From contig NZ_CP046155.1 in the NCBI RefSeq assembly GCF_016403105.1, forward strand, positions 2,108,001 to 2,172,000: a DNA stretch of 64,000 bases, in the 5' to 3' direction. The notes under the pieces are model-generated. The model did no database searches. It was not told where the DNA came from and saw only the letters and a program-made list of their open reading frames with translations. The position numbers and the translations under genes are program-made. Below are positions 32,910 through 40,879 of this stretch, one piece after another (positions within the stretch are counted from its first letter, which is position 1; each line of letters opens with the position of its first letter). This stretch comes from Leptolyngbya sp. BL0902. Its GTDB lineage: Bacteria > Cyanobacteriota > Cyanobacteriia > Phormidesmidales > Phormidesmidaceae.

Positions 32910-33557
32910 ATGGATTCCACGCCCCTTGAGACCGCCGATGCTTCCGGTGTTGCCGTCCCTGAACTTTCAGCGAAGCCCAGGCTAGAAGACACCGGGGAGA
33001 ACCGCCAGGTGTTTCCCATTGCGCCCTTCATTCGCCTCACGCTGTTGTTGTTGTACGTGGCGTTGATGGGGCCATTGCCCTTTCTGGCCAAGGCGACGGA
33101 GGCTCCCGTATCGCCTCTGGTTCTCACGGTGGGGATTGTTCTCGGTTGGATCGGGCTCTATGGTGCCCTCGGGCAACGGGTGGTGGTGGATGATCAGGCC
33201 ATCGAAGTCACCTATCCCGCCTGGATTCGCTGGCTATTTCGGGGTGGCTGGCGGTTGCCGTGGGATCAGGCCCAGGCGATTAAGCCTCGTTCTACCGGGC
33301 AGGGCGGCATCGTCTACTACTTTGTAGGGGCTGATCCGGTGGGGGGCCAGCCCAAAGCCTACTTGCTACCGATGCGCGTGGCGGGTTTTGCGCGATTGGT
33401 GGGCCTGGTGCAGCGCTACACCAATCTCGACACCCAGGACATCAAACCCCTCGCCCAGCCCTGGATGTACGGCATTTTGCTGCTGTTTACCCTGTTTTTG
33501 CTGCTCATTGACCTGTGGACGATTTCCACCGCCCTCTCCCTCCCCGGTGCGGCCTAA
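32910..33557 (+). CDS. Hypothetical membrane protein with PH-like middle
   Basis: 215 residues. A disordered N-terminus is followed by two membrane helices (IRLTLLLLYVALMGPLPFL and PLVLTVGIVLGWIGLYGALG). Then comes a soluble beta-rich segment (QRVVVDDQAIEVTYPAWIRW, GGIVYYFVG) resembling bacterial PH domains, and a final helix LLLFTLFLLLIDLWTISTAL. The ATG at 32910 is preferred; the frame extends upstream into the DUF4079 gene. 29 bp after that gene, so likely co-transcribed. No family name. Confidence 0.55.
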   Translation: MDSTPLETADASGVAVPELSAKPRLEDTGENRQVFPIAPFIRLTLLLLYVALMGPLPFLAKATEAPVSPLVLTVGIVLGWIGLYGALGQRVVVDDQAIEVTYPAWIRWLFRGGWRLPWDQAQAIKPRSTGQGGIVYYFVGADPVGGQPKAYLLPMRVAGFARLVGLVQRYTNLDTQDIKPLAQPWMYGILLLFTLFLLLIDLWTISTALSLPGAA

Positions 33558-33658
33558 AGCCCTATCCTGAAGCGGCTGTCTAGGTCGTGAATTGCGGCTA
33601 TACGTTTCACCGCTTCATTCCCATCCGACTGGGTGCTCGGTAGCACGAACAACCTACG

Positions 33659-33710
33659 GTAGAGCGGGCATCCTGCCTGCCAGAGAGACAGCCATCTTGG
33701 CTGTTCTACA
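33659..33710. repeat. Interspersed hairpin repeat of cyanobacterial type
   Basis: Starts GTAGAGCGGGCATCCTGCC and ends GCCATCTTGGCTGTTCTACA. It contains the small palindromes GGGCATCCTGCC and AGCCATCTTGGCT. The ends GTAGAGC and GTTCTACA are near-inverted. I know this element type from intergenic regions of many cyanobacteria. It lies in the gap before the TPR gene. Confidence 0.5.
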
Positions 33711-33785
33711 TTAGGTTTATGATCAAGTGACGTCACTCAACACCCTTAACGTTACGCCGCCCCTGCGGGGGAAATGCTTGCTACC

Positions 33786-34313
33786 ATGACCGCCGATTCC
33801 CGTGCCCAGGCCCAGACCGAATATGCCTATGGCCAAGCGGCCTTTGAACATGGCCAATATCGACAGGCGGTGGAGCACTTTGAAGCAGCGGTGGGCCTTG
33901 CCAAGGCCGCGACTCCCCTCGGAGGAGAAATCCAGATTTGGTTAGTCAACGCCTACAACGCCGTCGGTCGGGCGCAAGAGGCCGAAGCCCTGTGCGAAAC
34001 CCTCACCCGCCATCCCGACCTGGAGGTACGCAAGCAGGCCAAAAACCTGCTGTACATTCTGCAAGCGCCCCAACTGCGCCGTCCCGGCAACTGGATGAGC
34101 CAAATTCCCGACCTGGGCACCCTAGAAGAAGGTGATTCCTTTAGCGGTCGCGGACTGGCCACGGTAGCTCCCCGCAGCGCTCCCAAACGTGCCGCCAAAC
34201 CAGAGCCGGAACCCCTTGATCCCAGCCAGATCAACACCCGCGACAATGGCTTTTTGTGGTTGGCCCTAGGGTTTGTGGGGCTGGTGCTAGGTGGCCTGCT
34301 GTGGCTGAGCTAA
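33786..34313 (+). CDS. TPR protein with C-terminal membrane anchor
   Basis: 175 residues. Two TPR-like helical pairs (EYAYGQAAFEHGQYRQAVEH, then IQIWLVNAYNAVGRAQEAEA, about 8-85). A Pro/Ala/Lys linker follows (about 105-148), then a single membrane helix at the very end (GFLWLALGFVGLVLGGLLWL). Tail-anchored topology, TPRs in the cytoplasm. ATGs at 33774 and 33786 are both possible; neither has an ideally spaced ribosome site. Function unknown; such proteins usually scaffold other proteins at the membrane. Confidence 0.6.
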   Translation: MTADSRAQAQTEYAYGQAAFEHGQYRQAVEHFEAAVGLAKAATPLGGEIQIWLVNAYNAVGRAQEAEALCETLTRHPDLEVRKQAKNLLYILQAPQLRRPGNWMSQIPDLGTLEEGDSFSGRGLATVAPRSAPKRAAKPEPEPLDPSQINTRDNGFLWLALGFVGLVLGGLLWLS

Positions 34314-34404
34314 TAAGCTAGGCAGAAGATGAAGGGGTAGAAACTGCTGATATAATGTCGGATCTGTCTAAAGCGTTACGTCAGTTTAGGGATTTCGGTT
34401 TAAA

Positions 34405-34494
34405 TTTGGGCCAAGCCCTCTGGGGATAGGCTCATTTGGGCCAAGCCCGTTGGGGGTCAGCCAAGTTGGCGCAAGCCCGTTGGGGTCAATTTGC
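34405..34494. repeat. 30-bp tandem repeat, three copies
   Basis: Three units of about TTTGGGCCAAGCCCGTTGGG, with start points at 34405, 34435 and 34465. The third is diverged. It lies about 100 bp upstream of the aspartate kinase start and includes the palindrome GGGCCAAGCCC-like core. A minus-strand open frame across it repeats the decapeptide pattern PNGLGPNE but lacks a gene context. Confidence 0.7.
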
Positions 34495-34597
34495 TTAGCC
34501 CACCGTTGAAACGGGTTCATAGGCAGATTGGCAAAACGATGGGAGCCGCTAGGGGCTTGGTCGGGTAGCTGTTGCAGGGATGAGGAAGGCAAGAACT

Positions 34598-36415
34598 ATG
34601 GCGCTGATCGTACAGAAATATGGGGGCACCTCCGTGGGCACCGTGGAGCGCATCCAGGCGGTGGCGCAGCGGGTAAAGGCGACGGTGGAGGCCGGGAATA
34701 GCGTGGTCGTCGTCGTTTCGGCCATGGGCAAAACCACCGACGGTTTGGTGAAACTGGCCACCGAAATTACCGATCAGCCCAGCCGCCGCGAGATGGATAT
34801 GCTGCTTTCCACCGGAGAACAGGTGTCCATTTCGCTGCTCTCCATGGCGCTACACAGCATTGGCCAAGACGCCATTTCCCTCACCGGGGCGCAGGTGGGC
34901 ATCATCACCGAGGCCGAACATACCCGTGCCCGCATCCTCACCATCAACCCAGAGCGGATGCAGCGCCATCTAGCTGAGGGAAAAGTGATTGTGGTGGCGG
35001 GCTTCCAGGGCATTAGCCAAACCACGGATTTAGAAATTACCACCCTGGGTCGGGGCGGCTCCGACACCTCAGCGGTGGCTCTAGCAGCGGCTCTCCAGGC
35101 CGATAAGTGCGAAATCTACACCGACGTACCGGGGATTCTCACCACCGACCCGCGCCTAGTGCCCGAAGCACAACTGATGGAAGAAATTACCAGCGACGAA
35201 ATGCTGGAACTGGCCAGCCTGGGGGCCAAGGTGCTGCATCCCCGCGCGGTAGAAATTGCCCGCAACTACGGCGTGACCCTAGTAGTGCGCTCGAGCTGGA
35301 CGGACGAACCCGGCACCCGCGTGATTTCGCCCCAGCCCCAGCCCCGCCCCCTGGAAGGCTTGGAACTGGCCCACCCCGTCGATGGCGTGGAGTTTGACAC
35401 CGACCAAGCCAAGGTCGCCCTGCTGCGCATTCCCGACCGTCCTGGCATTGCCGCTCGGTTGTTTGGCGAACTGGCTGGCCAGGATCTCAACGTAGACCTA
35501 ATCATCCAGTCCATCCATGAGGGCAACACCAACGACATCGCCTTCACGATGGTGCGCTCCAACCTCAACCGGGCCGAAGCCGTGGCCGAAGCTATCGCCC
35601 CCGCCCTCCGCAGCAACCCCACCGACACCACCCAAGCCGAGGTGATGGTAGACACCAACATGGCCAAAATCAGCATCGCCGGAGCTGGAATGATTGGCCG
35701 TCCGGGGGTAGCCGCCAAAATGTTCTCCACCCTGGCCGAGGCGGGCATCAACATTCAGCTCATCTCCACCTCAGAGGTGAAGGTAAGCTGCACCATCGAC
35801 ACAGCAGACTGCGACCGCGCCCTCGCGGCCCTGTGCGAAGCCTTTGAGGTTACATCTTCTTCCATGCCCCAGTCCGAGGGGCCAGCCCTCGCTTCTACCA
35901 AAAGCACCCCGGTGGTGCGCGGTGCCGCCCTCGACATCAAACAGGCCCAGGTGGCCATCCGCCATGTGCCCGACCAACCCGGCATGGCGGCGAAAATCTT
36001 CCAACTCCTGGCTAATAACGGGGTTAGCGTGGATATGATCATCCAGTCCCAGCGCTGCCGTTTGGTGAACGGCCAGCCCACCCGCGACATCGCCTTCACC
36101 GTGGCCCAGGCCGATGCCCGCATGGCCAAGGAACTGATGGAACAGGCCGCCACCGACCTCGGCTTTGGGGAAGTCGTCGTCAACGAAGCCATTGCCAAGG
36201 TGAGCGTGGTCGGCATTGGCATGATCTACGCCCCCGGCGTGGCCGCTCGGATGTTCAAGGCGCTTTCTGAACAGGGGATCAACCTGCAAATGATCGCCAC
36301 TTCGGAAATCAAAATTAGCTGCGTGGTGGATGAAGCGGAAGGGGTCAAAGCCCTTCAAGCCGTTCACCATGCCTTTGGCCTCGCAGGCACTCAAGCTATC
36401 GTTGTCCCCGCTTAG
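34598..36415 (+). CDS. lysC: Aspartate kinase with four ACT domains
   Basis: 605 residues. First step of the Lys/Thr/Met branch: phosphorylation of aspartate. Catalytic domain residues 1-~245: [19 protein letters not shown] (KYGGTSV), [30 protein letters not shown] and LYTDVPG-like EIYTDVPGI. The C-terminal ~350 residues contain two pairs of ACT domains (e.g. [20 protein letters not shown] and [40 protein letters not shown] and [20 protein letters not shown]). This doubled set is typical of cyanobacterial enzymes and of allosteric control by Lys/Thr. The ATG at 34598 fits the family N-terminus better than the one at 34580. Confidence 0.95.
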   Translation: MALIVQKYGGTSVGTVERIQAVAQRVKATVEAGNSVVVVVSAMGKTTDGLVKLATEITDQPSRREMDMLLSTGEQVSISLLSMALHSIGQDAISLTGAQVGIITEAEHTRARILTINPERMQRHLAEGKVIVVAGFQGISQTTDLEITTLGRGGSDTSAVALAAALQADKCEIYTDVPGILTTDPRLVPEAQLMEEITSDEMLELASLGAKVLHPRAVEIARNYGVTLVVRSSWTDEPGTRVISPQPQPRPLEGLELAHPVDGVEFDTDQAKVALLRIPDRPGIAARLFGELAGQDLNVDLIIQSIHEGNTNDIAFTMVRSNLNRAEAVAEAIAPALRSNPTDTTQAEVMVDTNMAKISIAGAGMIGRPGVAAKMFSTLAEAGINIQLISTSEVKVSCTIDTADCDRALAALCEAFEVTSSSMPQSEGPALASTKSTPVVRGAALDIKQAQVAIRHVPDQPGMAAKIFQLLANNGVSVDMIIQSQRCRLVNGQPTRDIAFTVAQADARMAKELMEQAATDLGFGEVVVNEAIAKVSVVGIGMIYAPGVAARMFKALSEQGINLQMIATSEIKISCVVDEAEGVKALQAVHHAFGLAGTQAIVVPA

Positions 36416-36576
36416 CAGGATACTGAAGCATCTGACCGTCTGACCGCTAGACCTTGGATGCTCACTCCAGATGCTCACTCCATCGGCCTGCCCCCCTTGT
36501 TGCCCTTGGGTGGGTTAACCCGTGCATCCCCTCGTCAATACAAATTATGAATGGCAACCAAGGAGGGGGAAAGCCC

Positions 36577-36693
36577 ATGCCTATGATGGTTGAGGTGGAC
36601 GACGCGCAAGGCATTATCCTGTCTGCGATTGAGGCGATTGACCACCGTTTTCGTTCACGACAACTCTCACGACAATTTTATTCGGCAGTTTGA
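36577..36693 (+). CDS. Short ORF (38 aa) leading into the Usp gene
   Basis: 38 codons: MPMMVEVDDAQGIILSAIEA then IDHRFRSRQLSRQFYSAV. A strong ribosome site (GGAGGGGG, 7 bp before the ATG) and position 12 bp before the universal stress gene suggest a translated leader peptide or small co-translated protein. The frame continues upstream to 36547 (ATGAATGGCAACC...), less likely. Family unknown. Confidence 0.45.
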   Translation: MPMMVEVDDAQGIILSAIEAIDHRFRSRQLSRQFYSAV

Positions 36694-36705
36694 GACGAGG
36701 ATCCC

Positions 36706-37560
36706 ATGATAGAAAAAATTCTTTTGGCCGACTCTGGCACTGGGAATACCGAAGCCATGATGAAGGTGCTGATGGATATTCCCCTCATCCAGCGGGCGGC
36801 GGTGACAGTGCTCCATGTGGTGCCCTCCCAGGTGTCTGCCGAAACCATGGCCAGCAAGTGGGAAGAGGGCGGACGCACCCTAGCCACGGCCATCCAAAAC
36901 CTCAACCTCGACCCCGGCAAGGTAACGGCGGTGCTGCGGGAGGGCGACCCCAAGGATGTGGTGGTGCAGGTAGCCGACGAAACCGACGCCAGCCTGATCG
37001 TGATGGGATCGCGGGGGCTGCAAGGGCTGAAGGCGATTCTGGAAAATTCCGTCAGCCAGTACGTCTTTCAGTTGGCGTCTCGTCCCATGCTGCTGGTGAA
37101 GGACGACCTCTACACCATTCGCCCCATCAAGCGGGTGCTGGTGGCCATGGATAAATCCGACTCGGCCAAGGAAGGGCTGAACATCGCCCTCACCCTGCTG
37201 CGCGACATCAAGGGCGGCGAACTCACCCTCGTCCACTCAGTCTCCAGCCTGAAGGCCAAACCCTTTGATATCACCAGTATTGACGCCAACCAAGATCCTG
37301 TGCTTGTTGCAGCGGCAGAAGAGGCCCGCAAGTATGGTGTGACCTGCAAGCTAGCCGCCCCCGAAGGCAAGGCCGGACAGCGCATTTGCCAACTGGCGGA
37401 AGACCGCAATATCGATCTGCTAATCCTCGGTTCCCCCGACCGTCGGCCCACCATTGCCAAGGGCTTGCCCGATTTGGATAAGGTGCTGGGCGAATCCCTC
37501 ACCGACTATGTGCGGGTCTATGCGCCTTGCCCGGTGCTAATCACCCGCATGAAGGGCTAG
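36706..37560 (+). CDS. Tandem-domain universal stress protein
   Basis: 284 residues with two Usp domains. Domain 1 (1-~130): MIEKILLADSGTGNTEAMMK, VTVLHVVP, ASLIVMGSRGLQGLKAILEN. Domain 2 (~140-284): IKRVLVAMDKSDSAKEGLNIAL, LTLVHSVS, IDLLILGSPDRR and APCPVLITRMKG. The double-domain layout is common in cyanobacteria; such proteins may bind ATP and respond to stress. A hairpin terminator follows at 37674. Confidence 0.85.
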   Translation: MIEKILLADSGTGNTEAMMKVLMDIPLIQRAAVTVLHVVPSQVSAETMASKWEEGGRTLATAIQNLNLDPGKVTAVLREGDPKDVVVQVADETDASLIVMGSRGLQGLKAILENSVSQYVFQLASRPMLLVKDDLYTIRPIKRVLVAMDKSDSAKEGLNIALTLLRDIKGGELTLVHSVSSLKAKPFDITSIDANQDPVLVAAAEEARKYGVTCKLAAPEGKAGQRICQLAEDRNIDLLILGSPDRRPTIAKGLPDLDKVLGESLTDYVRVYAPCPVLITRMKG

Positions 37561-37673
37561 GCTGAGGTTCGATCAATCTTAGGGTTCTCTAACTTATAGC
37601 CCATTGATAGCGGCATCCCAGCTAGAGTCCTGGGATCTGGTGAATCGGCATCCCAGCTGCAAACCGCCCAATA

Positions 37674-37699
37674 GCAGGGGTCTCTTCGGAGGCCCCTGC
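37674..37699 (+). terminator. Terminator-like hairpin after the Usp gene
   Basis: Stem GCAGGGGTCTC / GAGGCCCCTGC with loop TTCG, one mismatched pair; followed by TTTGCGTT. A stable GC stem with TTCG tetraloop. The T tail is short. Confidence 0.6.
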
Positions 37700-37781
37700 T
37701 TTGCGTTGGGGCCAAGAAACCGCTGTATTATGCAAAATCTACATGTGAGTCATGCATAAAAAGTATCGCCTAGGGGAAAAC

Positions 37782-37823
37782 GTAACGAAACATACAAAAG
37801 CACCTTGAGAGTTTGAATAATTT
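37782..37823 (+). promoter_or_regulatory. NtcA-activated promoter of the nrt operon
   Basis: GTA (37782-37784), 8 bp, TAC (37793-37795), 22 bp, then TAATTT (37818-37823) fitting the -10 form TAN3T. This is the class II NtcA arrangement GTAN8TAC-N22-TAN3T known for nitrogen-regulated cyanobacterial genes. The implied transcription start is near 37830, leaving a leader of about 367 nt before nrtA. An 8-bp hairpin (GTGTTTGA/TCAAACAC, 38081-38101) lies in the leader. Confidence 0.8.
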
Positions 37824-38197
37824 GTTAACAAACATAACTAAGCTTTTTTCAAGGTCTAACTTTGCCGAAATTTTGTTTAGCCGATGGAAGCCAATTCATG
37901 TTTGAAAAGGTCGCGTTTTATTGGGCTTAGGTCGGCTTGTCTACTTTTATGGGATTGGATTTTTGCAATCTTCCCACGGCCTTGCTTTAAGGTTCAGCCG
38001 CCCATAGGCCAGAGGTGTAGATAAAGCCGAAATGCGGATCTGTTGATCCTAATTCTGGTTTTTGATTTGCTTCTGCGACGGTGTTTGAGACTATCAAACA
38101 CGCTGTCTATTACAGATTTATTCGTTGCAATGACGTCAATGTGTTCCCTGTTGAAGGGTGGCGTTGCCCTAGGTTATTAGGATTTTAAGGATCAACC

Positions 38198-39520
38198 ATG
38201 ACTCGTCTCAATCGTCGTAAGTTTTTGTTCACTGCTAGCACCGCCGCCGCTGGTACAGTTTTCCTCCACGCCTGTAGCCAAGGGGGGTCTAATACCTCTG
38301 CTGATGCGGGATCGACAACGTCTCCCATTGCTGACACTGGGCCTGTGGAAGGGCTGGAAACCACCACCGCCAAGCTGGGTTTCATTGCCCTCACCGATTC
38401 GGCCCCGCTGATTATTGCCAAGGTGAAGGGCTTTTTCGACAAGTACGGTATGACCGATGTGTCGGTGGAAAAGCAAGCCTCCTGGGGCACCACCCGCGAC
38501 AACATCGTGCTGGGTTCCAGCGGCGGCGGCATTGATGGGGCGCACATTCTCACCCCCATGCCCTACCTGATTTCCCAGGGCATCGTCACCGATGGCCGCA
38601 AAATTCCCATGTACATCCTGTCTCGTCTGAACGTCAACGGCCAGGGCATCTCCCTCTCCAACGACTACAAAGACCTCAATGTGGGCCTAGACAGCAGCAC
38701 CCTCAAGGATGTGTTTGCCCAGCGCAAGTCTGAAGGCCGGGATCTGAAGGCGGCGATGACCTTCCCCGGTGGCACCCACGACATGTGGATTCGCTACTGG
38801 CTGGCCGCTGGCGGCATCAATCCCGACAGCGACATTTCCACCATTGTGGTGCCGCCCCCGCAGATGGTAGCCAACGTCAAGGTGGGCAACATGGACGCCT
38901 TCTGCGTGGGCGAACCCTGGCCCCTGCAAACCGTGAACCAGCAGATCGGCTTCAACGCCCTCACCACCGGGGAAATGTGGAAAGACCACCCCGAAAAAGC
39001 CTTTGCCATGCGGGCCGACTGGGTGGATGCCAACCCCAACGCCACTAAGGCGCTGCTGATGGGCGTTCTGGAAGCCGCCATCTGGTGCGACCAGCCCGAA
39101 AACAAAGAGGAAATGTGCCGCATCCTCTCCGAGCGGGCTTGGTTCAATGTGCCCTTTGAGGACATCATCGACCGATCCATGGGCAAGTTTGACTTTGGCA
39201 ATGGTCGGGTGGAGGAACTGCCTGAACTGATGCAGAAATACTGGAACGACAACGCCTCCTACCCCTACAAGAGCCACGACCTCTGGTTCTTGGTAGAGAA
39301 TATTCGCTGGGGTCTGCTGCCCAAGGATACCGATGTCAACGCCTGGGTAGACGAGGTGAACCGCGAAGACCTCTGGCGCGAAGCGGCCACTGCCCTCGGC
39401 CAAGAATCCGCCATTCCATCCAGCCCCTCTCGCGGCGTGGAAACCTTCTTCGATGGCGTCACCTTCGACCCCGAAAATCCCCAGGCTTACCTGGACAGCC
39501 TCCAGATCAAGAAGGTCTAG
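38198..39520 (+). CDS. nrtA: Nitrate/nitrite ABC transporter substrate-binding lipoprotein
   Basis: 440 residues. Twin-arginine-type leader LNRRKFLFT with lipobox FLHAC (Cys26), so a membrane-attached binding protein. Core: KLGFIALTDSAPLIIAKVKG (about 60-80), [40 protein letters not shown] and NMDAFCVGEPWPLQTVNQQI, conserved in NrtA/CmpA. NrtA binds nitrate and nitrite for high-affinity uptake; CmpA binds bicarbonate. The NtcA promoter favours NrtA. First gene of nrtABCD; Shine-Dalgarno AAGGA before the ATG. Confidence 0.9.
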   Translation: MTRLNRRKFLFTASTAAAGTVFLHACSQGGSNTSADAGSTTSPIADTGPVEGLETTTAKLGFIALTDSAPLIIAKVKGFFDKYGMTDVSVEKQASWGTTRDNIVLGSSGGGIDGAHILTPMPYLISQGIVTDGRKIPMYILSRLNVNGQGISLSNDYKDLNVGLDSSTLKDVFAQRKSEGRDLKAAMTFPGGTHDMWIRYWLAAGGINPDSDISTIVVPPPQMVANVKVGNMDAFCVGEPWPLQTVNQQIGFNALTTGEMWKDHPEKAFAMRADWVDANPNATKALLMGVLEAAIWCDQPENKEEMCRILSERAWFNVPFEDIIDRSMGKFDFGNGRVEELPELMQKYWNDNASYPYKSHDLWFLVENIRWGLLPKDTDVNAWVDEVNREDLWREAATALGQESAIPSSPSRGVETFFDGVTFDPENPQAYLDSLQIKKV

Positions 39521-39555
39521 CCCCAACGCTGAACCTACCCTTTTCCCCCACCCTG

Positions 39556-39638
39556 GAGATCCCCCTAAATCCCCCTTAGAAAGGGGGACTTTGGCCACCA
39601 TCTACTCCCCCCTTCCCAAGGGGGGCTGGGGGGATCCA
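39556..39638. repeat. Interspersed inverted-repeat element between nrtA and nrtB
   Basis: Two hairpin-forming blocks: CCCCCTTAGAAAGGGGG and CCCCCCTTCCCAAGGGGGG, framed by GGAGATCCCCC on the left and GGGGGGATCC on the right. This is the widespread cyanobacterial intergenic element type. It could stabilise or attenuate the nrtA message. Confidence 0.6.
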
Positions 39639-39677
39639 ACCTAAGTCGCCCCACCACCTCGCCACTGGAGATTTCCC

Positions 39678-40523
39678 ATGACCGCACCCCTCGATATTCG
39701 TCCGGCGCGATCGCGCTTTAACGTTGCCCGATTGGGTAATCAAGCCCTCAACTGGCTGAAAGGTCTGATTGCCCCCGCCGTTGCCATCGCTGTTTTCTTG
39801 GTGGTGTGGCAAATTTTGACCATGAGCCCCGATGCCAACCTGCCCACGCCCATCCGCACAGTTCAAGACACCTGGGAACTGATTATCAATCCCTTCTTTG
39901 ACTATGGCGGCACCGATAAGGGGCTATTTTGGCAGGTCTGGAGCAGTCTGCAACGGGTGGCCATTGGCTTTTCTTTGGCAGCAGTAGTGGGCGTGGCTCT
40001 GGGCATTTTGGTGGGTACCAGCCCGCTGATGTACAGCGCCCTTGACCCCATTTTTCAAATTCTGAGAACGGTGCCTCCCCTGGCCTGGTTGCCGATTTCC
40101 CTGGCAGCGCTGCAACAGGCTGGCCCTTCTGCCATTTTCGTGATTTTTATCACCGCCATTTGGCCGATTATTATCAACACCACCGAGGGTGTGCGCCAAA
40201 TTCCCCAAGATTACAACAACGTCGCCAAAGTTCTCAAACTGTCCAAACCCACCTATTTCTTCAAGATTCTCTTTCCCGCCACCGTGCCCTATATTTTCAC
40301 GGGCCTGCGGATTGGGATTGGCCTCTCTTGGCTGGCCATTGTGGCGGCAGAAATGTTGATTGGCGGCGTCGGCATCGGCTTCTTTATCTGGGATGCCTGG
40401 AACAGTTCCCGCATCAGCGATATCATTATCGCCATCATTTATGTAGGCGTTGTGGGTCTGTTGCTGGATCGGCTGATTGTCTTCATCGGCACCCTGGTGC
40501 TGCCTGAAGAACAGAAGAAATAG
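39678..40523 (+). CDS. nrtB: Nitrate ABC transporter permease
   Basis: 281 residues, BPD_transp_1 permease. Six predicted membrane segments; first at AVAIAVFLVVWQILTM, a loop NLPTPIRTVQDTW, the central DPIFQILRTVPPLAWLPISLAALQQAG and the EAA-type loop DYNNVAKVLKLSKPTYFFKI. Partner of the two ATPases NrtC and NrtD. It lies 157 bp after nrtA with a repeat between. An HIP1 octamer (GCGATCGC) sits at 39707-39714 within the gene. Confidence 0.9.
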   Translation: MTAPLDIRPARSRFNVARLGNQALNWLKGLIAPAVAIAVFLVVWQILTMSPDANLPTPIRTVQDTWELIINPFFDYGGTDKGLFWQVWSSLQRVAIGFSLAAVVGVALGILVGTSPLMYSALDPIFQILRTVPPLAWLPISLAALQQAGPSAIFVIFITAIWPIIINTTEGVRQIPQDYNNVAKVLKLSKPTYFFKILFPATVPYIFTGLRIGIGLSWLAIVAAEMLIGGVGIGFFIWDAWNSSRISDIIIAIIYVGVVGLLLDRLIVFIGTLVLPEEQKK

Positions 40524-40534
40524 CCCTCACCCCC

Positions 40535-40580
40535 AGCCTAGAACCCTCACCCCCAACCCCTCTCCCATGGGGAGAGGGGA
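40535..40580. repeat. GC-rich hairpin element after nrtB
   Basis: Repeated CCCTCACCCCCA motif followed by a perfect 10-bp inverted repeat CCCCTCTCCC (40557-40566) / GGGAGAGGGG (40570-40579) with a 3-nt loop. Typical intergenic repeat of cyanobacteria; a possible attenuator between nrtB and nrtC. Confidence 0.6.
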
Positions 40581-40677
40581 GCTAGAAGGGGAGACGGATA
40601 GGAAATCCTAGGGTTCTTTGACTTTGTTCAAGACGGTAGCCAATCACCCAAACCCAAACCCTCAAATCTGGTTTAAG

Positions 40678-40840
40678 TAGGTTGGGTGAAACGAAGCGGA
40701 ACCCAACAGACGAGATCCCAGGGTTCTGAAGTTTGTTACTGCACTAACCTCGATACTTTAGTTAGAACCCTGGGATCTGAAGCTGATTACGCCACACCAC
40801 AGAATTTTGTTGGGTTCTGTCATCGCGCCACCCAACCTAC
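40678..40840. repeat. MITE-like nested inverted repeat between nrtB and nrtC
   Basis: Outer arms GTAGGTTGGGTG...GAACCCAACA (40678-40709) and the inverted partner at 40808-40840. Inner perfect 15-bp arms AGATCCCAGGGTTCT (40713-40727) and AGAACCCTGGGATCT (40764-40778). The outer arm sequence is a common cyanobacterial intergenic repeat. No open frame of its own. It sits immediately before nrtC. Confidence 0.75.
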
Positions 40841-40879
40841 GCCAAGCCTTATTCCCTGACCCTAATCCCCCCACGAACC

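Noticed and set aside
34386-34592. Minus-strand ORF with repeated PNGLGPNE peptide
   Set aside because: It arises from the 30-bp tandem repeat; no ribosome site, and no gene context.
39707-39714. HIP1 octamer GCGATCGC as a sign of dense HIP1 use
   Set aside because: I noticed only this copy and did not scan exhaustively, so no statement on density is supported.
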